Shown piece after piece: positions 9,040 through 17,462 of a DNA stretch of 64,000 nucleotides; the stretch's first letter is position 1, and every line of letters begins with the position of its first letter. The translations under genes were made by a program, and so were the position numbers. Under the pieces are notes generated by a model. That model was not told the origin of the DNA and did not search any database. It worked only from the letters and a program-made list of their open reading frames with translations. The stretch is from Corallococcus macrosporus (GTDB lineage: Bacteria; Myxococcota; Myxococcia; Myxococcales; Myxococcaceae), in NCBI RefSeq assembly GCF_017302985.1, contig NZ_JAFIMU010000004.1, forward strand, positions 248,001-312,000, in the 5' to 3' direction.

Positions 9040-10890
9040 GTGGCCGGTCCCATCCTCGTCGTCGACGACGACCTGTTCTTCCGAAACCTCGCCACGGACC
9101 TGCTGTCCCGCCGCGGGCACCGCGTGGTGGCGGTGGAGAACGCCACCCTCGCCCTCGAAGAGGTGGCCCGGGCGACGTTCGACCTGGTGCTCACCGACGT
9201 GGTGATGCCCGGCGTGGACGGCTTCGCGCTCACCGCGCGCCTGCGCGAGCGCGACCCCGAGCAGGAGGTCATCCTCGTCAGCACGCGCGACGACGTGCAG
9301 GGCTCGGAGGTGGCGCTGCGCCTGGGCGTGGCGGACTGCCTCACCAAGCCCATCGAGGAGGCGGACCTGCTGCTCGCGGTGGACCGCGCCATGGAGCGCG
9401 CCCAGCTGCGCCACGAGCGCGCGCGGCTCCAGGACGAGAACCTGGAGTTCGCCCGCTTCCACAACCTCCAGCAGCGCTGCCTGGAGCTGCTCTCCCATCC
9501 GGATTTGGAATGGCTCCAGGAGCGCGTCATCGCGGACCTGGGCGCGGTGTGCGACGCGCAGAGCGCCGCGCTGTGGGTGGTGGACGACCGGGGAGACCTG
9601 GCGCTGCGCTCGTACCGGGGCCTGCTCGACAAGCAGTTCCTGCCGGAGAAGATGAGCCCGGAGGGCCCGCTGTCGTTGCGCCTGCGTGAAGCCGCACCGT
9701 GGCTCGCGCGCGACGAGCGCTCCCCGGTGCTGTACGTGCCGCTGGTGGCGTCCGGTGAGGTGATGGGCCTGGCGCAGCTGTCGGATCCGCTCACCGGCGA
9801 CTTCCGGCTGGAGCACACGCGAGACGCGAAGGTGCTGGCGGACTTCGCGGCGGTGGGCGTGAAGAACGGCCGCAAGCTGATGGCGCTCCAGCGCCTGGGC
9901 CTGCGCGACCGCGACACCGCCGCGTACAACCTCAGCTACTTCACCGACTACGCGTCCAAGGAGATCTACAAGGCGCGCAGGTACGGGCGCACGTTCTCGC
10001 TCCTGACCTTCAGCATCGACAACCTGCCGCTGGTGCGCGTGCGGCTGGGCGCGCAGGACGCGAAGAAGGCGGTGCGCGGCATCATCAAGGCGCTTAGCAA
10101 GATCATCCGCGACTCGGACGTCATCGCGAAGGCGAGCGACCAGGAGTTCTACCTCCTCCTGCCGGAGACGGACTTCTTCGGCGCGATGATGTTCGTGCGC
10201 CGCGCCGTGGCCGCCGTGCGGGATGAGCCGGACGTGCAGGACGTGGAGCAGCGCCTGCCGCTCGCGCTGGTGGGCGGGGCCAGCACGTTCCCCAAGGACG
10301 GCGAGGACTTCGACGAGCTGGTGCACCGCTGCCGCCGCCGCATGGACGAGCGCCGCGCGTCGCTCCAGCGCCGGCTGATGCTGGACGGGCTGCCGTTCTG
10401 GGACGAAGTGGATCTGCTGCTGGGCACACCCAACAGCCCGCGCCTGCCCACGGATGACCGCGCCGAGCCCAGCCGCCGGGGCAAGGTGGCGGACGTGCTC
10501 TTCGACGAACTCCAGGTGGAGATCGCCCGGGAGCTGGTGCGCGACCCGGGCTCGCGCGGGCTGCTCTACGTGGGCGGCCCGGAGATCCGCGCGGACCTGC
10601 CGCTGGCGGTGGGGCTGGAGCAGGCGCCGCCGGACCTGTCCTCGCGCATCTACCTGCTGGGCCGGCGCGTGGACCTGGAGTCGCACGCGGCGCTCACGCC
10701 GGTGTTCCTGGAAGGGGATGAGCGAGTGGCGCGCCACGAGTTCATCCTCTGGCTGTCGGAGAGCGCGTCGTACGCGCTCATCCAGCGGCGGGGGCGGGGC
10801 GCGACGTGGGGGTTCCACACCTCGGACACCGCGGTGGTGGACGGGCTCATCTCCAAGCTGCAGGCTGAATACGACCTGCAGCCCTACTGA
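9040..10890 (+). CDS. Receiver-GAF-degenerate GGDEF signalling protein
   Basis: A 616-residue cytoplasmic protein. Residues 1-120 are a receiver with the acidic pair VVDDD, the phosphoacceptor Asp in LVLTDVVMPGVDG and the conserved Lys in CLTKPI. A GAF-like domain follows at about 150-290, then a GGDEF-like domain at about 300-440. In the GGDEF domain the catalytic loop reads AKASDQEFYLLLPETD: SDQEF replaces GGDEF, so cyclic-di-GMP synthesis is unlikely. About 160 C-terminal residues match nothing I recognise. GTG 9040 is chosen because the receiver begins at once (VAGPILVVDDD); the upstream open frame overlaps dapF. It is followed by another receiver protein 24 bases downstream. Confidence 0.8.
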   Translation: MAGPILVVDDDLFFRNLATDLLSRRGHRVVAVENATLALEEVARATFDLVLTDVVMPGVDGFALTARLRERDPEQEVILVSTRDDVQGSEVALRLGVADCLTKPIEEADLLLAVDRAMERAQLRHERARLQDENLEFARFHNLQQRCLELLSHPDLEWLQERVIADLGAVCDAQSAALWVVDDRGDLALRSYRGLLDKQFLPEKMSPEGPLSLRLREAAPWLARDERSPVLYVPLVASGEVMGLAQLSDPLTGDFRLEHTRDAKVLADFAAVGVKNGRKLMALQRLGLRDRDTAAYNLSYFTDYASKEIYKARRYGRTFSLLTFSIDNLPLVRVRLGAQDAKKAVRGIIKALSKIIRDSDVIAKASDQEFYLLLPETDFFGAMMFVRRAVAAVRDEPDVQDVEQRLPLALVGGASTFPKDGEDFDELVHRCRRRMDERRASLQRRLMLDGLPFWDEVDLLLGTPNSPRLPTDDRAEPSRRGKVADVLFDELQVEIARELVRDPGSRGLLYVGGPEIRADLPLAVGLEQAPPDLSSRIYLLGRRVDLESHAALTPVFLEGDERVARHEFILWLSESASYALIQRRGRGATWGFHTSDTAVVDGLISKLQAEYDLQPY

Positions 10891-10914
10891 CGTCACGAAG
10901 CGGAGCAAGCGACC

Positions 10915-12417
10915 TTGGCCCAGGTGCGGAAGATCCTCATCGCCGACCCCGACCTCGACTCCGTGCGCGCCCTGTCGCGGGCGCTGCGCACGAAGGGCTA
11001 TCAGGTGCACTACGCGCCGGATGGCTCGCGAGCGCTGGAGGTCGCGGTGCTCCGGCACCCGGACCTGACGCTCTTCGACGAGGCGTGCCGGCTGCTGGAC
11101 GCGCGCACGTTCGTGCAGATTCTTCGCACCAACCCGCGCACGGAAGACATCCCGGTGGTGCTCACCACGTCCAGCCTGGACACGGACCGGGCGCGGGGCA
11201 TGCGGGACGGCACGCTGCGCAAGCCGTTCAACCTGGACGAGGTGCTCAGCCGCATCGAGCACATCTTCCGGCGCAACGAAGCGGCCAAGGACCTCAAGAG
11301 CGAGCAGCAGGAGATTGAAGGCTCGCTCAGCCAGCTGAGCATCCCGGACCTCATGCAGATTCTGGGCATGAACAAGCGCAACGGGCGCCTGGCGCTGGAG
11401 CGCGGCTCGGAGCGCGGCGAAATCACCGTCTCCGACGGGCGCACGGTGAATGCGCGGTTGGGGAGGGTGGAAGGGGAGAAGGCGCTGTTCCGGCTCCTGG
11501 CGTGGACGGAGGGCAACTTCACGTTCACCCCTGGCACCAGCGCCGCGAGGCCGCGCATCAACCGCGCGATGGACGACGCGCTGCTGGAGGGCATGCGCCA
11601 GTCGGACGAGGTGAACCGCCTGTTGCCGGGCCTGCCGCCGCGCCACACGCGGCTGATGCTGGCGCCGGAGGTGGACCTGTCCGAGGAGCAGCACCCGGTG
11701 ACGGCGCAGGTGATGGAGCTCTTGCGCCAGCCGCGCGCGCTGGGCGAGGTGCTGGACCTGGCGCCCGCGACGGACATGGAGGTGCTGGGCGTGCTGTCCA
11801 CGCTGCTCCAGAAGGGCGTGGCGCGGCCGACGGAGAGCGAAGGCCAGAACCTGGGCGCGGGCGACCTCATCGGCGCGGCGGAGGTGCACGCGCTGCGCGG
11901 GCGCCTGTTGCGCACGCGGACGCTGGCGAAGGTGGCGACGGCGAAGGTCTTCGTTTGCGGCAGTGGTTCGTCCGCGGCGCGGCGAATCCTGGCGCGGGTG
12001 CCCGGGCTGGAGGCGATGTCGGCGGATCCCACCGCGGTGAAGAGCGGCTTCGGAACGCTGGGACGCCTGGAGCTGAGCGACGTGCTGAACGTGGACTTCT
12101 GCGTGCTGCCGCCCGCGGAGGCCGCGCGGCCGCTGTGGCGTCCGTTCAGCGCGGGGGCGATTGGCGCGCTCTTGATGGACAACTCGGAGCCGGCGGTGCG
12201 GCTGGCGCACTATCTCGCCTGGGAGGTCCGCATCCCCATCGTGGTGGTGGGCACGGAGGTGCCGGCACCGTTGCAGGGCGCACCGGCCGGCGTGATAGCG
12301 CCGGGGGAAGACCTCACGGAAGCGCTGCGAGCCATGCTGGTCCAGGCGCTCAACCCCGCGCCCACGCTGCCCGGCGTCACGCAAGTGCAGCGCGCCTCCG
12401 TCACGCCGCCCCAATGA
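10915..12417 (+). CDS. Receiver-like protein with DUF4388 domain
   Basis: A 500-residue protein. Residues 1-120 form a receiver-like domain: IADPDLDSV at the acidic pair, LTLFDEAC near the phosphoacceptor position, and LRKPFNLDEV with the conserved Lys. Around 135-230 is a DUF4388 domain (GSLSQLSIPDLMQILGMNKR ... TFTPGTS). The remainder ends in a Rossmann-like region (KVFVCGSGSSAARRIL ... VRIPIVVVGTEV) that could be a degenerate nucleotide-binding domain; this is only a suggestion. The start TTG is supported by GGAG about nine bases upstream. It follows the previous receiver protein closely, so the two are probably one transcription unit. Confidence 0.75.
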   Translation: MAQVRKILIADPDLDSVRALSRALRTKGYQVHYAPDGSRALEVAVLRHPDLTLFDEACRLLDARTFVQILRTNPRTEDIPVVLTTSSLDTDRARGMRDGTLRKPFNLDEVLSRIEHIFRRNEAAKDLKSEQQEIEGSLSQLSIPDLMQILGMNKRNGRLALERGSERGEITVSDGRTVNARLGRVEGEKALFRLLAWTEGNFTFTPGTSAARPRINRAMDDALLEGMRQSDEVNRLLPGLPPRHTRLMLAPEVDLSEEQHPVTAQVMELLRQPRALGEVLDLAPATDMEVLGVLSTLLQKGVARPTESEGQNLGAGDLIGAAEVHALRGRLLRTRTLAKVATAKVFVCGSGSSAARRILARVPGLEAMSADPTAVKSGFGTLGRLELSDVLNVDFCVLPPAEAARPLWRPFSAGAIGALLMDNSEPAVRLAHYLAWEVRIPIVVVGTEVPAPLQGAPAGVIAPGEDLTEALRAMLVQALNPAPTLPGVTQVQRASVTPPQ

Positions 12418-12420
12418 GAG

Positions 12421-12480
12421 TTCAGGTGCGCTGCTCCAGGGACATCAGGAGCGCGCGGCCTTAGGCCGCAGCGTCAGGTG
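12421..12480 (-). pseudogene. Relic of a cytochrome P450 3' end
   Basis: These 60 bases are a diverged copy of the last 58 bases of the P450 gene (12511-12568), displaced by exactly 90 bp at the stop codon. On the minus strand the relic reads HLTLRPK like the intact gene. It then loses frame through two extra bases, after which LLMSLEQRT and a stop match LPMYLERRT. Similarity stops beyond 12480. It is most simply the tail of a second tandem P450 gene that was otherwise deleted. Confidence 0.6.
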
Positions 12481-12511
12481 AAGCCGCACCTGTAGACGCC
12501 GCACTGAACGT

Positions 12512-13888
12512 TCAGGTCCGGCGCTCCAGGTACATGGGCAGCGCGCCCTTCGGCCGCAGCGTCAGGTGCGAGTCCGGGTCCAGCGTGAAGCCGGGCGCTT
12601 CGCGCAGGCGGTAGCGCTGGGCCACGGTGGCCAGCACGAGCTGCGTCTCCATCATCGCGAAGCTGTTGCCGATGCACTGCCTCGGTCCGCCGCTGAAGGG
12701 GAAGTACGCGAAGCGGTGGCGCTTCGCGGCGGCCTCGGGGGCGAAGCGCTCCGGACGGAAGGCCTCTGGCTCATCCCAGAAGTCCGGGTGGCGGTGCGTG
12801 ACGTAGGGGCTCACGTCGACCGCGCTTCCCTTCGGGATGCGGAAGCCTCCGATGACGTCGTCCTCCTTCACGGTGCGGCTGAAGATGACCCCCGCGGGGT
12901 ACAGCCGCATCGCCTCCTCCACCACCTGCTTCGTGTACGTGAGCTTCGGCACGTCCTCCACCGTGGGCGCGCGTCCCCCCAGCACCGCGTCCAGCTCCGC
13001 GTGCAGCCGGGCCTCCACCTCCGGGTGCTTCGACAGCAGCCCCCACACCCAGCTCAGCGACGTGGCCGTCGTCTCGTGACCGGCGAGCAGCATCGTCATC
13101 ACCTCGCTGCCCAGTTGCTCGTCCGTCATGCCCTCGCCCGTGTCCTCGTCGCGCGCGAGCATCAACATCGACAGCAGGTCGCCGGTGTCCTCACCGCGCT
13201 GGCGACGCGCCGCGATGATTCCCTGCACCGTTCCCAGCAGTGTTCCGCGCGCGCTCCGGAAGGCCCGGTCGTAGCGCGTGGGCAGCACGGGCGGCAGCAT
13301 GCGGAAGGTGCGGAACCGCTCGGCGATCTGCTGGCTGAGCTCGGTGAAGGCCTCGCCGACCTGCGCGGCCTGGGCCTCCACCGACGTGCCGAAGAGGGCC
13401 TCCCCAACCACGGCGAGCGTCAGCCGCATCATCTCCCCGTTGACGCCCACGGGCGTCCCGTTGGCGGCGGCCCCGTCCCAGCGCTGGAGCATCGCTTCCG
13501 TCTGCCGCACCATGCCCGCCGCCATGCCCGCGATGCGCTGCCGGTGGAAGGCGGGCTGGGCCAGCCGCCGCTGCCGGAGCCAGAAGTCCCCCGTACTCGT
13601 GAGCAGGCCGTCGCCGGTGATCCACCGGGCCATGCGGTACGACAGGTGGTCCTTCGTGTAGTTCTTCACGTGGTCCTGCAACACGTGCTTCACGGCGTCC
13701 GGATGCGCGACCAGGTGCGAGCGCAGCGGCCCCAGCCGGTAGCGCACCACGTCGCCGTACTGGCGATGGAGCCCTCTCAAGCAGCCCAGGATGTCGCGGC
13801 GCACGTCGGGCAGGATGCCCATGAGCAGGTGGCCCCGGGGGCCCGGAGGCTCACGGGTGACAGCAACGGTGGCGGCGGCGGTGGTCAT
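12512..13888 (-). CDS. Cytochrome P450 monooxygenase
   Basis: A 458-residue soluble P450. The oxygen-binding I-helix reads LLAGHETTATSLSW, the K-helix ExxR is EEAMRLYP, and the haem-cysteine loop is FSGGPRQCIGNSFA near residue 402. There is no N-terminal membrane segment, so it should be cytosolic and need separate ferredoxin or flavodoxin partners; none is adjacent. The substrate is unknown. The GHETT and FxGGxRxCIG patterns resemble fatty-acid or CYP110/CYP102-like bacterial families more than actinobacterial antibiotic P450s. ATG 13888 has an ideal AGGAGG nine bases upstream. It is divergent from an AraC regulator across a 131-base region with direct repeats, which suggests control by that regulator. 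Confidence 0.95.
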   Translation of the reverse strand: MTTAAATVAVTREPPGPRGHLLMGILPDVRRDILGCLRGLHRQYGDVVRYRLGPLRSHLVAHPDAVKHVLQDHVKNYTKDHLSYRMARWITGDGLLTSTGDFWLRQRRLAQPAFHRQRIAGMAAGMVRQTEAMLQRWDGAAANGTPVGVNGEMMRLTLAVVGEALFGTSVEAQAAQVGEAFTELSQQIAERFRTFRMLPPVLPTRYDRAFRSARGTLLGTVQGIIAARRQRGEDTGDLLSMLMLARDEDTGEGMTDEQLGSEVMTMLLAGHETTATSLSWVWGLLSKHPEVEARLHAELDAVLGGRAPTVEDVPKLTYTKQVVEEAMRLYPAGVIFSRTVKEDDVIGGFRIPKGSAVDVSPYVTHRHPDFWDEPEAFRPERFAPEAAAKRHRFAYFPFSGGPRQCIGNSFAMMETQLVLATVAQRYRLREAPGFTLDPDSHLTLRPKGALPMYLERRT

Positions 13889-13947
13889 GGGGCGCTTCCT
13901 CCTGGAGGGAGGTATCGCGCCCCGGCGCCCGGGGTGCATGGTCCCGC

Positions 13948-13985
13948 GGCGCCAACACATTGTCCGCGGGCGCCACGGCACATTG
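13948..13985. promoter_or_regulatory. Candidate AraC-type operator between P450 and regulator
   Basis: Two direct repeats share GGCGCCA followed by CACATTG: 13948-13962 and 13969-13985. The GGCGCC elements are 21 bp apart, two helical turns, which is typical of AraC-family half-sites. The site lies between the divergent start codons at 13888 and 14020. Confidence 0.45.
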
Positions 13986-14019
13986 CGAGCCGAGGGGCCC
14001 CGGGCCATGCTGGCCCGCG

Positions 14020-15048
14020 ATGCGTCCACAGACGCTCCAGTCCTCGCTGTTCCGCCCCCTGTTCCAGGTGGGCGCATCGCTGGGCATCGCCCGTGCGCGG
14101 CTGCTCGAGGCGGTGGGCGTGGACGAAGCCCTGCTCGCGCGTCCGGACGTGCGGCTGCCCTACGCGGCGCTCCAGCGCGTGTGGACCCTGCTCGTCGAAG
14201 TCGGCGGCTCGGAGCCGCTGGCCGTGCGGCTCGCGCAGGCCCTGGAGCCCACCCACGTGGGGCTCGTGGGCTACGTGCTGGTCAACAGCCCCGACCTGCG
14301 CACCTCCCTCCAGCGCTATTGCCGCATCCACGCGCTGCTGGATCCGCGCACGCGGTGGCGCGTCAGCGTGCTGCCCGGAGTGCTGCGCGTGGAGCTGGCG
14401 CTGGACCCACAGGACGAATGGGCCTCGCGCCTGAAGCACCCGGTGGAGGGGCTGCTCGTGGCGCTGGTGGCCAGTGGCCGCGCGCTCAGCGGCGAGGACT
14501 GGCGCCCCACGCGCGTCTGCGTCACGCACCCGCGCCATGCGGCCTCCTCAAGCGTGGAGGCCTTCCTCGGCGTCGGCATCGAATACGACGCGAGCGCCAA
14601 CCTGGTGCAGGGCGACGAGGCCGCCGCGAAGCTCCCCATCCGTCACGCGGACATCGAGCTGGGCAACCTGCTCCACGCCCGCGCGGAGGCGGAGCTGGCC
14701 CTGCTGGAGGCCCACGAGGTCCGCTCCTGGCGCGAGCGCGTGGAGGAGGTGCTGGCGGCCCAGCCCCGCACGGGGGACCTGGTCCCCGTGGACGTCGCGG
14801 CGCGGCTCGCGGTGAGTGAGCGCACGCTCCAGCGCCGCCTGCGGGAGGAGGGCGTCACGTTCGCGGGCCTGGAGGACGCCGTGCGCCGCGACCGCGCCTT
14901 CCAGTTGCTGCGCGACGGACAGCTGCCCCACTTCGAGATCGCCTTCCTCCTGGGCTTCAGCGACGCCAGCGCCTTCACCCGGGCCTTCCGCCGCTGGAGC
15001 GGGACGACGCCGGGGCAGTGGCAGCAGGGACAGGCTCCGAAGCCGTGA
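14020..15048 (+). CDS. AraC-family transcriptional regulator
   Basis: A 342-residue protein. Residues about 20-200 look like the arabinose-binding-type effector domain found in OruR/ArgR-like AraC regulators. Residues about 235-335 form two helix-turn-helix motifs: VAARLAVSERTLQRRLREEG and the signature IAFLLGFSDASAFTRAFRRW, ending GTTPGQW. ATG 14020 is chosen because similarity to the family begins right after it; the open frame upstream overlaps the shared regulatory region. It is divergent from the P450 gene, the likely target. Confidence 0.9.
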   Translation: MRPQTLQSSLFRPLFQVGASLGIARARLLEAVGVDEALLARPDVRLPYAALQRVWTLLVEVGGSEPLAVRLAQALEPTHVGLVGYVLVNSPDLRTSLQRYCRIHALLDPRTRWRVSVLPGVLRVELALDPQDEWASRLKHPVEGLLVALVASGRALSGEDWRPTRVCVTHPRHAASSSVEAFLGVGIEYDASANLVQGDEAAAKLPIRHADIELGNLLHARAEAELALLEAHEVRSWRERVEEVLAAQPRTGDLVPVDVAARLAVSERTLQRRLREEGVTFAGLEDAVRRDRAFQLLRDGQLPHFEIAFLLGFSDASAFTRAFRRWSGTTPGQWQQGQAPKP

Positions 15049-15134
15049 GGGGAGCAGGCTCCGGAATCCACCCCCGGCGCGGAATGTTTTCTCCATGGGC
15101 GCGGCACACGGCCGCACCGGAGAGGGGAACACGG

Positions 15135-15734
15135 ATGATCAAGACGCTGAGGGACGCGGAGGAGCTGGTGCGCACGCGCCACGTCATCACCGAGGTGCCC
15201 ACGCACGGGCCCACGTCCCTCGTCGAACAGGTCATGGGTGGCCGGCCCACCGGCAGCTGGCGGGACCATGCGAAGGGGCGCCTCGCGTACCGGCTGGGAC
15301 GCATGCTGCGCGCGTCGAAGGACGTGCTCGCGGTGCGGCTCGTGGAGGGCAAGGTCGCCTTCGTGGACCCCACGCTGTGGCCCGCCGTCTACCGCGTCGC
15401 CATGGAGCCCGCGCGCCGCCGCCCGTCCCTCCAGGGGCTGTCCCTGGACGCCCGCGCGCTGCTGTCCACCGTGGAGCGCGACAAGCGCGTCCAGCTGGAC
15501 AAGGAAGGGCCGTGGACCAAGGCCCGCGAGGCCCTGGAGGAGCGTCTGCTGGTGCACTTCTCCGAGGCGCAGGACGAGGACGGACGCCACGTCGCGGTGC
15601 TGCGCTCGTGGCGGGACTGGGCCTCCGTGACGCTCAAGGCGGACGCGGCCCGGCTCTCCTACGAGGACGCCCAGGCGCGGCTGCGGGCGGCGTGTGACGG
15701 GGCGCCCACGGGACTGGGGCCCTGGGTGTTCTGA
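15135..15734 (+). CDS. Conserved hypothetical protein
   Basis: A 199-residue soluble protein that I do not firmly recognise. It has GSWRDHAKGRLAYRLGRML, then VLAVRLVEGKVAFVDPTLWPAVYRVA, a hydrophilic middle and LLVHFSEAQDEDGRHVAVLRSW. The GSWxxHxKG and LWPA pattern recalls winged-helix proteins sometimes annotated as AlkZ-related, but the resemblance is weak and no catalytic motif is visible. ATG 15135 has AGGGGA about six bases upstream. It is downstream of the AraC gene on the same strand and convergent with the next gene. Confidence 0.7.
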   Translation: MIKTLRDAEELVRTRHVITEVPTHGPTSLVEQVMGGRPTGSWRDHAKGRLAYRLGRMLRASKDVLAVRLVEGKVAFVDPTLWPAVYRVAMEPARRRPSLQGLSLDARALLSTVERDKRVQLDKEGPWTKAREALEERLLVHFSEAQDEDGRHVAVLRSWRDWASVTLKADAARLSYEDAQARLRAACDGAPTGLGPWVF

Positions 15735-15751
15735 AGACGCGCGCCGGGGCC

Positions 15752-16096
15752 TCAGGCCGCTTCGTCGAGGATCTCCAGCGCGTCCCTCACGCCCGGCAGC
15801 CGGGCGAGCAGCTCGTACTCCGCGGGCTGGAGCATGGACACGCGGCGTCCGGCGACGCGCTCCATCCACAGCTCGATGCGGTGGTCGCCATCCGGGTTGA
15901 CCTGCCGCGAGATGCGGGCGCGGCGGCCCTCCTTGTGGCAGGCGAGGATGTCCTGCTGGAGGCTGCGCAGACGGCGGAACACCTTCAGCGCCATTCGACC
16001 CTCGGGGGTGTCGAACGTGTGGAAGTGCCGGTTCCGCGACAGCGGCCGGCTGGGATCATGAAGCCTCTCCACGAGGCGGCGCACGAAAGGGTCCAT
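15752..16096 (-). CDS. Small conserved hypothetical protein
   Basis: A 114-residue basic protein beginning MDPFVRRLVERLHDPSRPLS, with FHTFDTPEGRMALKVFRRLRSLQQDIL and DGDHRIELWMERVAGRR. It has no signal peptide, membrane segment or recognised domain. The frame is open far upstream, but ATG 16096 is the sensible start because upstream sequence overlaps the divergent TPR gene (start 16137). The 40-base divergent gap must hold both promoters. Confidence 0.6.
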   Translation of the reverse strand: MDPFVRRLVERLHDPSRPLSRNRHFHTFDTPEGRMALKVFRRLRSLQQDILACHKEGRRARISRQVNPDGDHRIELWMERVAGRRVSMLQPAEYELLARLPGVRDALEILDEAA

Positions 16097-16136
16097 CGAC
16101 GGAGAACGATAACATCCGGTACCCTGTCCCTCAGCG

Positions 16137-17462
16137 ATGCCCCATCGATTTTTCCCCCGCTCGTGGACGCTCGTCCTGCTCCTGCCGCTTGCCTGCAAGG
16201 ACCCGGAGACGGCGGCCGCCCAGAAGCAGGCCGTCCAGGTCCAGAACTCGCTCTCGGAGGGCCGTGACGCCCTGACGCAGGGCCAGTACGTGCGCGCCAT
16301 CGCCGCGCTGCGGAAGGCCGCCAACTCCGCACCGGAGAGCGTGGAGCCGCTGCTGCTGCTGGCCAAGGCCCACCAGGGCGCGGGCAACCCGGGCGCCGCC
16401 ATCCTGACCCTCAAGCAGGCGGAAGGCCTCCTGCCCGGCACCGACCCGGTCATCCAGAAGCAGCTCGCGGACCTCTACCTGGGCGAGGGCCAGATTCCCC
16501 TGGCCATCTCCACGCTCAGCGCGCTGCGGGACGAGGGCAAGTTGCCCAACGAGGACATCCTGGCGCTGGCCCGCCTCCAGGCGCGGCAGGGGCACCCGGA
16601 CGAGGCCTTCACCACGCTGGAGCGCATCCTCCGGGAGAACCCGGACGACGCCGCGACGAAGACGGTGGAGGCGGAAATCCTGCTCATGAAGGGCGAGGAG
16701 CTGCTCGCGGCGAACCTGATGGACCGCGTGCTCCAGGCCTCTCCCAGCTTCACGCCCGCGCGGCTGTTGCGTGCGCGCTACTTCCTGATGAGCGGCGTCT
16801 ACGACATGGCGGAGGCGGACCTCCAGGCCGTGCCGCCCGAGGACGCGGACTCCACGGACGTGGTGGCGATGAAGGCCCGCGTGCTCATGGAGATGAAGCG
16901 CCCCGCGGAGGCGGAGGGCGCGCTCAGGAAGCTGGTGGAGGACGACGCGGACAACGCGGAGGCCATCGCGTGGCTCGCTGAAATCGTCTGCGCGCAGGGC
17001 CGCGCGTCGGAGGCCCAGCAGTTGGTGGACCGCGCGCTGCATCTGCGCCCGCGCTTTGGCCGCGCGCTGTACGTGCGCGGACGCGTGCTGGAGGAGCAGG
17101 GGGACGCGCGCGCCGCGGAGGACAGCTACCGCTTCGCCCTGAAGACGGAGCCCTCGTTCGCGCCCGCGCTGTCGCGCATGTGGCGGCTGCACCTGAAGGC
17201 TGGCCGCAAGCCGGAGGCGCAGGAAGTGCTGGAGCGGCTCCTGGGCCTGGGCGAGGGCACCGCGGAGGAGAAGGCCGCGCTCGCGAACCTCTACGCCCAG
17301 TTCGAGACGCAGCTGCCGCGCGGCAAGAAGCTCATCGAAGAGGTCCTGAAGCGCGAGCCGCAGAACCCCGAGTACCTGCGCATCCAGAAGGCCATCGACA
17401 AGGCGACGCCCAAGAAGAAGAAGGCCCCGTCCGGGCCCATCATCATCCGCGGGCGGCGCTGA
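16137..17462 (+). CDS. TPR-repeat lipoprotein
   Basis: A 441-residue exported protein. The N-terminus has arginine residues, a hydrophobic stretch LVLLLPLAC forming a lipobox, and Lys-Asp after the Cys. The rest is a solenoid of about ten TPR-like units with spaced Ala/Gly/Leu pairs (ALTQGQYVRAIAALRKAANSAP, LLLLAKAHQGAGNPGAAILT, RALYVRGRVLEEQGDARAAE). It ends in a Lys-rich tail KKKKAPSGPIIIRGRR. TPR lipoproteins of this type commonly scaffold envelope complexes; the partner is unknown. Its 3' end overlaps the convergent M16 peptidase gene by 20 bases. Confidence 0.85.
   Translation: MPHRFFPRSWTLVLLLPLACKDPETAAAQKQAVQVQNSLSEGRDALTQGQYVRAIAALRKAANSAPESVEPLLLLAKAHQGAGNPGAAILTLKQAEGLLPGTDPVIQKQLADLYLGEGQIPLAISTLSALRDEGKLPNEDILALARLQARQGHPDEAFTTLERILRENPDDAATKTVEAEILLMKGEELLAANLMDRVLQASPSFTPARLLRARYFLMSGVYDMAEADLQAVPPEDADSTDVVAMKARVLMEMKRPAEAEGALRKLVEDDADNAEAIAWLAEIVCAQGRASEAQQLVDRALHLRPRFGRALYVRGRVLEEQGDARAAEDSYRFALKTEPSFAPALSRMWRLHLKAGRKPEAQEVLERLLGLGEGTAEEKAALANLYAQFETQLPRGKKLIEEVLKREPQNPEYLRIQKAIDKATPKKKKAPSGPIIIRGRR

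Noticed and set aside
6573..9929. 1118-codon open frame on the minus strand
   Set aside because: It runs across the ends of three convincing plus-strand genes, including dapF with its catalytic motifs, and shows only shadow composition.
8887..12414. 1175-codon open frame on the minus strand
   Set aside because: It is antisense to two well-supported receiver proteins and rich in His/Arg/Gln, typical of a shadow frame.
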